This document shows positions 40,268 through 50,994 of a stretch of 64,000 nt of DNA, piece after piece. Under the pieces are notes generated by a model, which was not told where the DNA came from, did no database searches, and saw only the letters and a list, made by a program, of their open reading frames with translations. The DNA is from Loripinus fragilis (lineage: Eukaryota > Mollusca > Bivalvia > Lucinida > Lucinidae), in NCBI GenBank assembly GCA_964019695.1, contig OZ026514.1, forward strand, positions 97,664,345 to 97,728,344. The letters run 5' to 3'. The first letter of the stretch is position 1. Each line of letters begins with the position of its first letter. A program made the position numbers and the translations under genes.

Positions 40268-40495
40268 TGTACAGTTATCTGATAGCTCTTTGAAACTGTC
40301 AGATATTGTACGTGGTCTCTCCTGTCAACAATTATATTGCAACTTATCATTATACAAACTCATCATCATCATTCCTTTTATTTTATCTTACAAATTTTTT
40401 CTCTTTCCACCCACATCATGTTTAGTTTAATACCGTCTGACGCTAATGACCCACAAGGGTTGATGCGTCGTTAAGCACCAAACAAACAAACAAAT
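40268..40495 (+). mobile_element. LINE-I 3' UTR insertion
   Basis: It starts GTACAGTTATCTGA and runs through the ATC-rich block and the stem-loop to CACCAAACAAACAAAC, about 228 bp. No clear target duplication (only TCTCT on both sides). It is a useful unedited reference for the copy at 60,795. Confidence 0.85.
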
Positions 40496-40542
40496 CTCTC
40501 TTATTTCAGGGATCCAGATGTGACTGTTAGAGCATACCTTCC

Positions 40543-41600
40543 TCAAAGACTTTTACCAATTCTGGTCCATTTTCTGTTCTTAAGCTGATTAAGCTTCATA
40601 CTAGTAGCTTCCACAATCACATTCACAGTCTCAATATCTATTAGGTCCCTTTGAATTACTTGTGACAGTTTTGTCAAGACAAAAAACACATCACGCAAGA
40701 AACTAGTCATTAAAACAAAGGTAACAAATTTAATCCTAGTGAAATGTCCCTTTGCTTCAGAACTCGCAGCATCATGTTCAAGAGTCGCATACAGGGCTGG
40801 ATAACACTCAGCTATGGCTCTTACTGTACCATCTAAGCTAAGCCACGTAAAATATGCCAGTTCTCTCAGAGTCACATCCTCAAAATTATCATCTTCCATT
40901 ATATCTACCATAGCTCTGAGTTCATTGTATCTAACTGCAGAATTCGCAAAGTATCTACACACACGATTCAATGTATGCTGAGAGTCACTGAATAACTGGA
41001 TGTCCCTACATGCCTGTCCTGCAGTTAAAGCTAATTTATTTGCTACACAATGTATCTGCATGAGATTTGGATGATGATCTCTCTTTAGCCTGGCACCAAC
41101 TCCATTAGGTCGACCAGTCATCACTGCGGCACAGTCACTCGCTATAGTCATCAGTTTTGTCAATACAAATTCTTACTAGCAAATAATTTCACTGACTATT
41201 GTCTCAGCTTTCCCATTTGGCACATTAACACAGCCAGTGAAATGAATCACAGCTTTATTCTCACTAAGACACTTGACATACACATTCAGCTTCTTGTGAA
41301 TGGTCACATCCGTGCTCTCATCCACTATTAATCCAATCAATTCAAAAGAATCAATGTCAGAGTTCACTTTTTCTTCAAGTGTGTGATTAATTGCATTTAG
41401 CATTTCAGTTTTGACTTCTTCACTTGTGTAAAGCTTGGTAGAGTCTTGAAGGTCAGGAAATTTATTCTAAATTTTAAAGAGTTATCACATATTTGTATTG
41501 TCTCAGTGGCTGACCCTCTTTTGCAAGATAGTTTAATGTGTTGAAGTTGGTCACTTTAACCCCATCACGCTCAGAATCTACCTGTTTCACTGTAAATTTT
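40543..41600 (-). pseudogene. hAT-type transposase relic (ZNF862/DUF4371-like)
   Basis: The reverse strand reads, in order: FNTLNYLAKEG (about 41,550), EMLNAINHTLEEKV, LIGLIVDESTDVT (about 41,330, first catalytic-type Asp), GKAETIVSEIIC, two consecutive stop codons (about 41,165-41,175), then in the same frame IASDCAAVMTGRPNGVGARL (second Asp), HCVANKLAL, and a helical domain to 40,543. This is the RNase H-like core of hAT transposases of the kind domesticated in ZNF862-like proteins. The BED finger, the last catalytic Glu region and the C-terminal dimerisation domain are missing. Stops and truncation make it dead. Confidence 0.75.
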
Positions 41601-41646
41601 TGACTACCTGAAAATACATTTGTAAAGCAAACCTTAGGGAAAGTCT

Positions 41647-41765
41647 TTATTCTATCTTAAATGTTTGCCTACTGGATCATTTAGTTTCTTTTGTTGTAAA
41701 TTTTTGAAAGACTGTTCTATCTTTACTGTTTGCCTACTGGATCATTTTATATAGTTTTTTTTGTT
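41647..41765. repeat. ~72-bp tandem duplication
   Basis: GTTTGCCTACTGGATCATTT occurs twice (41,661 and 41,732), with flanking ATTCTATCTT and TTTTGTTGTAAATTTTTGAA also duplicated. It lies directly upstream of the PLE-A RT. Confidence 0.85.
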
Positions 41766-41779
41766 GTCAATTTTTTCAA

Positions 41780-42424
41780 AACAGTCTTTCAAATTGTGGT
41801 CATGTCAGAAAATGTGTGATGCGCTCCATTATCTTTTGGACAATATATTTATAAGAGTTGGCTCAAAATTATATAGACAAATTGTCGGTATTCCAATGGG
41901 TACTAATTGTGCTCCACTTATTGCAGATTTGTTTTTGTTATGAGAGAGACTTCATGTTGTCTCTGCCAGACAATAATCAAGCTGATATTATTGAAGCTTA
42001 TTACTCTACCTCCAGATATTTAGATGACTTACTTAATATTGATAATCCTTATTTTGAACAAATGGTAGGTCAGATATATCCCACTGAACTTCAGTTAAAT
42101 AAGGTGAATTCTTTAAATACTGAAGCTCCGTTTTTGGACTTGAACTTGTCAATAACAAATGGCATAGTTTCTTCTAAAATTTATGATAAGCGGGATGATT
42201 TTAATTTTGAAATAGTAAATTTCCAATTTCTTGATGGAGATGTTCCTCGCTCTCCTTCCTATGGTGTATATATTTCTCAGCTTATTCGTTTTGCTAGAGT
42301 GTGCTCTAATGTTCAACAGTCTGCATGCCTAGTTTTAAATCCAATCACGGTTTATAGCTATGGTTTCCTCTATAATTGCATGACGGTGGGTCAAGCTTCA
42401 GAGTCTATGACGGCTCTGACGTAA
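41780..42424 (+). pseudogene. PLE-A reverse transcriptase with in-frame deletion
   Basis: It contains KLWSCQKMCDALHYLLDN, GIPMGTNCAPLIADLFL (41,900), a frame shift at about 41,940, and then the catalytic SRYLDDLLNI (42,010), FNFEIVNFQFLDGDVP and SQLIRFARVCSNV. It then jumps directly to QQSACLVLNPITVYS. About 100 residues that lie between these blocks in the copies at 12,112 and 15,182 are absent without loss of frame. The frame stops at 42,424. The RT core is otherwise well kept. No endonuclease. Confidence 0.75.
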
Positions 42425-42962
42425 AGCTTTAATAGGTGGGTTGGTGCCTGATGCTTATCTGTAGCTGGACCCACCGTGGCTCAACTTGAGGTTTTCTTTA
42501 GCTTTGACTATCTGGGAGTCATAGGCCCTTTTCTTTGTTTCATCATGGAGTGTTAATTTGATTAGAGTGTTTCCATGATGATACATTGCATTAGGTAGAT
42601 GGCCTGCTGAATATTTCTTGTACTTCAACAACAGCAGAATCAAGGGCGAAGATTTGGTACCAGTAAAATGCATTTAAGCCCCCCGGTGGCTTAGGCTGCT
42701 GTCCGTTCTAAGGCGGTGGTTCTGTTGTTGTTGACTTTTCGTTTATTGTTACTCCCATTGTGGGAGTCTGTAATTGTTCTATGTTTTGTTGTACGTTACT
42801 TTATGTCCATTCTAGTATTGCAATCATCTTGATGGGGAAAAGAGAGCTGATTGCTTTGCTTAATTTGCCTTCCTGGTGTCTCTTGGTGGTTGAGCGGCTC
42901 ATCCCCGCGGGGTTGTCTGCAGTTTGTGATTGTGGTATTTCCTGATCATACTCACTTACTAT
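41780..42962 (+). mobile_element. PLE-A element with internal deletion
   Basis: It holds a truncated RT (41,780-42,424) and the complete PLE-A 3' region, ending near ATACTCACTTACTATTTTC at 42,962. The longest PLE-A copy in the window. PLE-A and PLE-B share protein sequence and the CCTGATGCTT motif in the 3' region but differ in their termini. Confidence 0.85.
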
Positions 42963-42964
42963 TT

Positions 42965-43440
42965 TCAAGAAGGTTTTTCTGAGTGTAAAACAGATTGGAT
43001 CCATTTTCTCGGGCATGATGGTTGCTTGGATTCCTTTTCGTGTTTTTTTTTCTTTTGTACTCTTAACATTTATGATTTAAGTGAGCATATCCTTGTTGGC
43101 GAGTCTATATCTAGTCCACCTCGCCACAAAATGGCTTTTGGCATATTGGTTGGATTTTTTTCTCTGTCTACAGGAGTTCTCTCTTTTTTCTTACTGAAAA
43201 CACTTCGAAAGAATACTTTGTCAGATCTCAGTTTTTCTTTTCTTTTAGTTGTGTCGAGGGACGATCCTGCAGGTGATGTTTGTACTGAGCACGTTTAAAT
43301 ACGTGAAATACCAGCAGCTGGTGTAACAGGTTTCTCAACAATATTTCTGTCTGGAATTTCATCTGAAATGCTTGTTGATGAGATTATTTCACAAAGCTGA
43401 GAATGGCTATGTCATTGCAACTTACCCTGGAAAAGATAAC
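42965..43440. other. no gene recognised
   Basis: An open frame (42,930-43,298) has two hydrophobic patches, but its first part is PLE-A tail, and no motif is recognisable. It is probably chance. Confidence 0.3.
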
Positions 43441-43567
43441 AGGATTATTATAAGAATATTTCAAGAGTGTGAAGGAAGGATTGAAAAATCGGTCCCCAGG
43501 ATTATCGTTCGGCATCACGAGGCTTGCTGAGTGATGACAAACCGTAATCTCAAGGGACTGTTTTTAG

Positions 43568-45595
43568 CTCACCTGAGCCATTGGCTCAGGGTGATCTATT
43601 GTGATCATTGGATGTCCGTCGTCAACAATTGTTTCAAACAATATCTCCTTCTAAACTACTGGCTGGATTTTGACTAAACTTGGAAGGAATAATCCTTATA
43701 TGACCCTCTTTGAAAATTGTTCAAATGGTTTTGGTCCATTGCATATCTAGGTCACACAGGCTAAAATAGATTTTCAAGATGAAAACTTTAAAAATCTTTT
43801 TCTCAGAAACCACAAGACCTCGAGCTTTGATATTTGGTATGTAGCATCACCTAGTAGACTTCTACAAAGTTTGTTCAAATTATATCCCTGGGGCCAAAAA
43901 TGCCCCACCCGGGGGGGTCACATGTTTTACATAGGCTTATATAGGGAGTACATGAGGCCTATTTGTTATATACATGAGATATATTTGGGAGGCCTAGAGC
44001 CTTGATATTTGGTATGTAGTATCATCTAGTTGACCTCTACCAAGTTTGTTCAAATTATAGTCCTGGGGCCAAAAATGGCCCGCCCCAGGGGTAACATGTT
44101 GACTTCAACACTCAAAACAAATTGTTTACTCAGAACTTCTTAAACAAGGCTATTGGTATAATAAACTTCGCAAAACTTTTTCAAAATTTCATAGACGATA
44201 CTATGATTTGATTTCTAAATTCCAAGTTGGACTTACATCTCTCTTGCGCCAAGGACTTTCGGAACCTGATTTCTATGGTGACTTGGTGTATGAATTGAAG
44301 AAGATTGTTGGTTTTAATAATATTTCAGCGCAGTTCATTAAAATAATTTCCCATTATAAAAAGATTGGCTATAACATTAATGTATTGCAACCAACTGCAT
44401 GCTTGGTAGTCAACCGAATCACGGTTGGCAACTTTGCTTTCTCTTTAATTGCACCCCGGTGGGTCGGACTTCAGACTCTATGATGGTTCCGACTTGAAAA
44501 CTTATCTATTGATGAGATGGTAGGGGCCTGATGCTTTGGCTGTTTGTCAGGCCCACTGGGGTTTACCTGTTGGATTTCTTTTGCTCCGGTTTTCAGTTTT
44601 ATTTACTGTTGAGTCCTTGTCTTTGCTTTATCTCCTTGTTATATCTTGATTTATATGTTTTAGAAGATGATGCATTGATAAGTTAGGGGTCTTTCATGCA
44701 AACCAAATATCTATGTGTCTTGATCCACATCTGAATTAAGGGTGAGGTTGGCGCCGTTAAACCGGTTTAAGCCCTCCAGTAAAATATTTTACTGACCGTT
44801 CCAAGGGGATACTTTTTTTGTTGTTCTTTTATGTTTTTGTTCTGTCTTGTGTTTGCTATGTCTGTTTATATGCGCGTCTGTTTATATGTGCTTTGTGGTC
44901 ACCTGCTGGGAAAGGGCTGACCTCTTGGCTCTCGTTTATGGTGTCTGCTGTGTTTTTCACTTTCCCATTGGTATCCTGGGTCAGGTGTGGTACTTGATTG
45001 TATCGATTCCTGATCTTTGCACCCTTACTTACTTTACATAGGCTTATATAGGGAGCAACATGAAAAAATCTTCTTGTCTAACCCACAAGGCCTAGAGCCT
45101 TGATATTTAGTATGTAGTATCATCTAATAAACCTCTACCAAATTTGTTTAAATTATAGCCCCAAGGCCAAAAATGGCACCGCCTTGGGGGTCACAGGTTT
45201 TACATAGGCTTTTATATGGAGAAACATGAAAAAATCTTCTTGTCTGAAACCATTAGGCCTAGAGCCATGATATTTGGTATGTAGCATCACCTTGTGAATT
45301 ATGACCCTTGGGCGGAAAATGGCCCCGCCCCGGAGGTCACATATTTTACATTTGCTTATATTAGGGAGAAAACATCGAAAAATCTATTTGTCTAAAACCA
45401 TAAGACTTAGAGCCTTGATATTTGGTTTATAGCATCACCTAGTAGACCTCTACCAAGTTAGTTAAATTATGCCCTTGGGGCCGGCCCCGCACCAGGGTCG
45501 CAAGGGACATGGTCAGCGTTCTACAGATACCTCTATGTAAGCTTTAAACATAACTTAGGTGAGCGCTTTAGGGCTACTTGGCCCTCTTGTTTCTA
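43568..45595. mobile_element. tandem-repeat-bearing element, interrupted by PLE-B
   Basis: The left end is AGCTCACCTGAG followed by the perfect palindrome CTGAGCCATTGGCTCAG (43,577-43,593). The right end has the inverse CTTAGGTGAGCGCT and AGGGCTACTTGGCCCTC (45,553-45,587). Inside are about five units of about 165 bp with TTTACATAGGCTTATATAGG, GCCTAGAGCCTTGATATTTG and GCCAAAAATGGCCC. It looks like a non-autonomous element of the array-carrying type. PLE-B at 44,100 splits the second unit. Confidence 0.7.
44100..45031 (+). mobile_element. PLE-B, 5'-truncated, in the tandem-repeat element
   Basis: It begins in the RT gene (GACTTCAACACTC), continues in frames with a short deletion through FSKFHRRYYDLISKFQVGL, LLRQGLSEPDFYGDLVY and NVLQPTACLVVN, and then the full 3' region with both palindromes (44,757 and 44,777) to TTTGCACCCTTACTTAC. 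Here the glycine codon replaced by a stop at 15,800 is intact. Confidence 0.85.
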
Positions 45596-46582
45596 TCCTA
45601 CCCTCACACAAATAATGGATTCTTTTTCTTGCTCACCACTGTCGTTTTGCTTTAAAATAAGCTTCGAGAAATCCCTGAATAAGCTAAGATGCAATTTAAC
45701 ATGATGACGTCACTTTAATATAACACTTGACGACCATGTGAGTGAGTTCCAATACACCCAATTTATGAAGCCCTCACGTGACAGCCTAGGTAAGATAGCA
45801 TCGGTAAGATAAAGATTTTCTATCCCAGGGAGAATACTTGCTTTGTATATTTAGCACTGGAGGTCGGAAATCCACTTTATTAAAGTGCTCCCTTTTTAGG
45901 ATCAACTGTAGGTGGGGAGCATAGAGGATGAATCTTTTAACTAAACTAGCATGGCTAAACAATGAGCAAAAACACGTCATAATCATACTTCAGATATTTA
46001 CTCTGAAAACTTGTACTCAGGTTTTCAACCACCTTAATCAAGTTTGTCTACTGCACCCCAAAACCGTATGTACCTAGATTTTTAATATTCCATTGTACTC
46101 AGGTTTTCAATCAACTAAATCAAGTTTGTCTACCGCAACCAAACACCGTATGTACCTAGATTTTTAACAATCCATTCATCAGAAAGAATATTTCTTCTTT
46201 CTCTATTTGTATTACATAAAACCATAATGAGCAAAGCAGGGGAACCGAGTATAAAAATCCTACGAGCTGGTGATCTTTTGATACAAAATGCTAAAGAATC
46301 ACACGAAAAAAAAACACTTATACAGACACCCCATACTTCCCTGAACACATCAAAGGAAATTGTTTGCCAACAGTTTTCAAAATAAGCTTTATAGAAGTAA
46401 AAGAAGATGTCTATATACAAAATACACTTTGATGTTATAATTGTCAAGTATTTGGTCACCATGAAAACAAGAAAGGTAGACATGCTGTATGCTGCAACAG
46501 TGCTGAAGCTGAACATTGTGGAACATATGGCGTATGTGAAAAACAGACCAAATGTGTCAACTGCTCAGGTGATCACCTCGCA

Positions 46583-46747
46583 AAGTAAGTAAGGGTGCAA
46601 AGATCAGGAATCGATACAATCAAGTACCACACCTGACCCAGGCTATCAATGGGAAAGTGACAAACTCACAGTTAGACACCACAAACGAAAGCCAAGAGGT
46701 CAGCCTTTTCCCAGTAGGTGACCACAAGGCACATATAAACAGACGCG
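46583..46747 (-). mobile_element. PLE-B 3' tail nested in the decayed LINE-I ORF1
   Basis: The reverse complement matches the last 165 bp of PLE-B, ending GTAAGTAAGGGTGCAAAG at the left. CGCAAA occurs on both sides as a possible short target duplication. Removing it rejoins the third zinc-knuckle region of the LINE-I ORF1 relic. Confidence 0.85.
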
Positions 46748-47276
46748 CAAACTCCAAACAATGTCCACAAAGAGAGAAAGGGAGGAAAATCTTCAAAATA
46801 GAAAACACCATATCATTTCCAGATGCTCGTAAACAACATGAACAATTTAACCAAGCTAAAACATATTCAAATGCTGTGAAACGAATCATTTGCAACATTC
46901 TACACAAACTGAACACAAGTGTACACCGAAAAATGATAGCATCACAGAATATACATACAAAAAAGCATCAGATCAAAAACAAGATCAAACAAGAGTTTCA
47001 CAAGGAAAAAGTAACTCATCTTCTCATCCTGTGCCAGCCCTTTAGGCTGCAACCTTAGAAATGATGAGGAAAGATGAGGAGAAAGATAAACTGAAAAAAG
47101 AAGTTAAAAACAGCAATATCCAATAAAACAAGCGCAGAAAGAAAAAGAACAAACACAAAAAGCAGAACAAGCTCAAAACAGCCCATTTTCTGTTTTGCAT
47201 AAAGATGACGAGGTAGTTGGCATAGAGGATGATTCTGTGGTTACAGACTCTTCTTCCAATGATCATCTCCCAAAAG

Positions 47277-47617
47277 GTTGGTTGTTGGTTGGTTGTTACT
47301 GTTGCTTTACGTCCCAAGTCAACAGCTATGGTCATGGCGGGACCGTCAGTTCACCTAACAACACTTTTTTTCCTGGACAAGCTTGAACAAGCGGTTAGCC
47401 AGCACTTCGTGCACATATTTTCGCTTGTAACTGACAACAACCCTTCTTGAATGTTTCAGCGGAAGGAAGGAGAATGGCCATATAAAAAATATTTCATGAC
47501 CAATCTCCACGAAAGTATGGGACAAAGTCAGGGTCAAACTCGCGACACCTGGATCTGCAGTCAGACACGCATCTGTAGCCAGACACGTTACCGACTGTAC
47601 TATGCGGCCCGGTGTCC
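47277..47617 (-). mobile_element. tRNA-like SINE, family 3, nested in LINE-I ORF1
   Basis: On the reverse strand it starts near 47,617 with a tRNA-like head (AGTCGGTAACGTGTCTGGC; GTCGCGAGTTTGACCC as the B-box region). It ends in AGCTGTTGACTTGGGACGTA, then AAGCAACAGTAACAACC. The 8-bp target duplication CCCAAAAG lies at 47,269-47,276 and 47,618-47,625. About 340 bp, longer than the other SINEs. Confidence 0.75.
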
Positions 47618-49318
47618 CCCAAAAGGCACACTGCCACTATAACAAATAATTTAAATAATAGAGGGTTTCAATATAATGTTATTATATAACCACTTTTAAT
47701 ATTATTTCCAAGTATGGATTTTAAGCATAAAATTATAAAACGGAATTGTTGAGCTGTGAAACCTTATTATAATAAAGTATCTCTATTGATATCTGAATAT
47801 AATCCATTTATATTTTGTTTTTAAGAGACATTTTTTTAAACAGATGATATCATCTCATTAAAAGGTTTTCATATATATAACTATGCTCATACTGATTGTC
47901 TGATGCCCTCTGGTGGTGCCTCAATATTCGTAAAATCATCTTTACAATAAAGAAAGATTTATTTACAAAACAGAACTTCATGCAAATGCTGTTTCTGTCA
48001 TTCTAGACAGAACAGTAACTGTATGTTCTGTATAGGTCTTACATTTTTCACGTATTGATCTTTCCTTTTGGCATCCATAAATGTTTCTTGATTTTAATTG
48101 GTCTGTATGTGAAGACCAACACAAAAGTGATCACATTCCTATAATTATTGAAAAGAATACTTTCTCCACTGAGGACCACAATCAGAAGTGGACGTTAAAT
48201 GGAGCCAACTATCTAGTTAATAATCTATGCACAGGTAAATTAATACCTGAAAATTTCAAAGAATCTTCTGATCTTTTATCTGATTTCACCTCTTCACTTA
48301 TTAAAATCTCTAAACTATGTATTCCTCAAACCTCGACAAATTCAACTAAACATTAACCATGGTACATTGACGATTGCAAAGAAGCTATTAAACAACGCAA
48401 CAAGCTTTATCTCAATCCAAAAGACATCCAAATACCAACAATTTCAATGCCATCAAAGTATTATGAGCCAAAGCCCATAGAATAATTACATTGCCAAAGC
48501 CTAAGTCTTTGAGATCTTATGATCTCTGGAAAAAGCAAATCCCCCAGTTATACACATTTAAACAGAGTAAATGCTGACAGTAAAGCGACCTCAAAAACAG
48601 ACATTGCTGACACTTTAGGAGAAACTTTTCAAACAACCCATCATCATGGAATTACTCTGAATCCTTCTGAAAGATTAAAACAGAACAAGAGAAAGTTCAA
48701 TTGAATTTTAAATCACTAAATAATGAAATTTATAACAAATATTTTAATTTAGATGAGTTAGTTGAACCTATTCTACTATCACATGACTCAGTCACGTGTC
48801 CTGGTGAGATTCACTATCAATGCTTAAACATCTTCCATAGAATACTCTTGAAACCCTATTGAATATATTAGATAACCTTTGGACAATTGGTAAGTTTCCA
48901 GGACGTTTGCGATATGCAACAATAACTCCCATTCCTAAGGCAGGTAAGGATCCTGCAGAACCAAAAAATTATAGACCTATAGCTCTGACAAGTGGTCTTT
49001 GTTAAACACTTGAAAGAATGATAAATAAAAGACATGCTTTTTTATATGAGATCTGACCGCAGTACCACTGATAACTTAGTTAGATTGGAAACCTTCATAC
49101 GTGTTAATCGATTTGGAAAAGGATTATGATACCACTTAGAATTATAGCATTTTAAAAAAAATATCCTCAAATTAGAAGTACTGGGTAGACTTCTTACATT
49201 TATTGAAAGCTTCCTTGCAAAACACACTATGTCAGTCCGAGGTTGACTTCCTACGTTTATTGAATTCTTCCCTGCAAACCGCACTATGCAAGTCTGAGTT
49301 GCAATTTAATTTTTGGCA

Positions 49319-49635
49319 GGTGCAAAGGTCACATGATGTAAACGGTAGATGATTTAAACGGTACTAGGTAATGTGAGTAAAATTATGTATTGAAGGTCAA
49401 GTTCAAAGGTCAAATAATGAATTTTTGTAAATTCATCTTCTAAATAAAACCACTGAATGTAGCAACTTCAGACTTTGCAGGTGTACAGGTCGTATGACGT
49501 AGAAGGTACTGGGCAACGGTCACATGATGTAGAGGGTACTGGGCAAAGTATTATGTGACCTTCATCCCAAGGTCAAAGAATGTATTTTTGGTCAATGCAT
49601 CTCTTAGTTAGTAAAACGGGGTATATGCGATGCGA
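49319..49635. repeat. diverged direct repeats
   Basis: GCAGGTGCAAAGGTCACATG, GGTCGTATGACGTAGAAGG and CGGTCACATGATGTAGAGGG share a core GGTCACATGATGTA..GGTACTGGGCAA. Two or three units about 150-180 bp apart; unidentified element. Confidence 0.6.
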
Positions 49636-49639
49636 CTGA

Positions 49640-50005
49640 AGTGTCTAGTTGTATATATTTTTATCCGCACTATTTTATACCTTTAGCTCTTTTCATTCAG
49701 GCCCCATGGTTATAAAACATTTTTCAAGCTCAACTCAAATGAGCACGAAATTTCAACTGCTCATAAAAACTAAAATACCGACAAAGGAAGAAGTTTCTTG
49801 CTTTCAGTCTCTCAAATTTTGTTTTAATCATGCTAATAATGTTAAAATGTCAAAAATTGTTGGCCTTTTACATTTATGAGCAGGATAAATTTCGTGCTTA
49901 GCTGATTTGAGTATGAAAAAGTTTTATCATCTCGGGACCTGTATACCTGCAAACGGATACTTTAGCTAACAATGTGGCTGCATAATGTGGCATTTCATCA
50001 GGATC
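49640..50005. other. no feature recognised
   Basis: A 76-codon frame (49,649-49,879) has no motif. The right end may contain the worn head of a SINE. Confidence 0.3.
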
Positions 50006-50215
50006 TTATCTTCTGCTTAATTTTTAACTTTTTCCATCCTCATCATGTTTAGTTAATACCGTCTGACGCTAATGACCCACAAGGGTTGATGCGTCGTTAA
50101 GCACCAAACAAACAAACAATTATCTTCTGCTTAGCAATGGGTTTAACCCAAGAAGACAGGAAAACGTCCCAGCATGACTGAAAAATTGTTGACTGGGATG
50201 TTAAGCATCAACACA
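50006..50215 (+). mobile_element. SINE 3' half, split by LINE-I
   Basis: Without the LINE-I insert the sequence reads CTTATCTTCTGCTTAGCAA, GGGTTTAACCCAAGAAGAC, ACGTCCC and ends GTTGACTGGGATGTTAAGCA. This matches the second half of the SINEs at 22,142 and 50,995. The tRNA head is not recognisable. Confidence 0.65.
50020..50119 (+). mobile_element. LINE-I, 100-bp insertion (3' end only)
   Basis: Only the last 100 bp of LINE-I: TTTTTCCATCCTCATCATG, the stem-loop, GTTAAGCACC and CAAA repeats. It has a perfect 14-bp target duplication TTATCTTCTGCTTA at 50,006-50,019 and 50,120-50,133. An authentic target-primed insertion that is almost all recognition sequence. Confidence 0.95.
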
Positions 50216-50333
50216 AAACAGAATCGTCGAGTCTGCACTGTTTGCAAAGATAAAAACAAATCTTGACAGAAATACCTCATATTTTTCCCCTTAAACTATC
50301 AATATCACCAGAAAAGAAAATCCACCAGAATAA

Positions 50334-50602
50334 TGCGCGGATCCAGATTTTTTTTCCGAGAGGGCCCAAATTTGACAACGTTTGTTTAGATGATGAGTGG
50401 ATTCAAATACCACAAAAATCGAGCCATCATCGGCCCACCAGCGCAACGCCATTTAAATGGCGTTTCGCTGGCGTGCGATGATGGCTCAACATTGAATGCT
50501 GACTTCGTAGCTTCAGATTTCAGGGGATCCGGAACAGTACGGAACCGAACCCGATATGTTTGTGATTTTTCAGGGGGAACCCCCCTTCTCTGGATCCGCG
50601 CA
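50334..50602. mobile_element. foldback element, family A, complete copy 3
   Basis: Terminal inverted repeats TGCGCGGATCCAGA (50,334-50,347) and TCTGGATCCGCGCA (50,589-50,602) match perfectly. The central palindrome at 50,422-50,487 is centred on ATTTAAAT. About 269 bp, no coding capacity. It serves as the reference for the family. Confidence 0.9.
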
Positions 50603-50609
50603 TGAGAAT

Positions 50610-50980
50610 GAAAAGGATTATACAATAGAGGAGAGTGTCATATTTGTGGATGCACTAGGTGATCAGATTAAATCTGTTTTGTTTTTGCTATAATGCGTAT
50701 AAGCTATTGGTAATCAGATTAGGGACTAATCCGGATCAATGAGCTTTACATTAACAACTGAGAAGATCTCGGTTAGATCCAGTTTCAACAGACAATATTC
50801 TATGATTTTATTAACCTGGCACAGGTGCATAATTTCACAGATAGTGCACAAGCTATTTTTACCTTCGGTCCATTTTCGGTATCTACAGTAAATTTTACAG
50901 AATGTAGCAAATACTAATGCAGATAATGAATCTTTTTGTTACCGGCGTACAGATTAGCCAAGTGGATATTGTACAGAGTT
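50610..50980. other. no feature recognised
   Basis: AT-rich, nothing recognisable. Confidence 0.35.
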
Positions 50981-50994
50981 GACAACCAAAAAGG

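Larger units (their letters stand above)
43445..45830. mobile_element. family H element split by nested insertions
   Basis: The left part at 43,445-43,567 (GAAAAATCGGTCCCC, GGCATCACGAGGC, GTGATGACAAACCG) and the right part at 45,598-45,830 (GATGCAATTTAACATGATG, GTGAGTTCCAATACACC, GTAAGATAGCATC) correspond to the two sections of the unbroken copy at 38,720-39,150. The 2-kb tandem-repeat element 43,568-45,595 sits between them. Confidence 0.65.
45830..49318 (+). mobile_element. LINE-I, old decayed copy without 3' end
   Basis: Homologous to LINE-I from the late 5' UTR (GCACTGGAGGTCGGAAATCC at 45,848) through ORF1 (knuckle region about 46,430-46,760), endonuclease (about 47,700-48,350) and RT up to block B (about 49,050-49,300). 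There are many stops and indels. It ends inside the RT gene, next to a local duplication of about 65 bp (CTTCCTTGCAAA/CTTCCCTGCAAAC near 49,210 and 49,270). The missing 3' end means later deletion rather than normal truncation. A PLE-B tail and a SINE are nested in its ORF1. Confidence 0.85.

Noticed and set aside
44097..44110. Target duplication for PLE-B at 44,100
   Set aside because: Only TT can be matched at the two sides, too short to claim.
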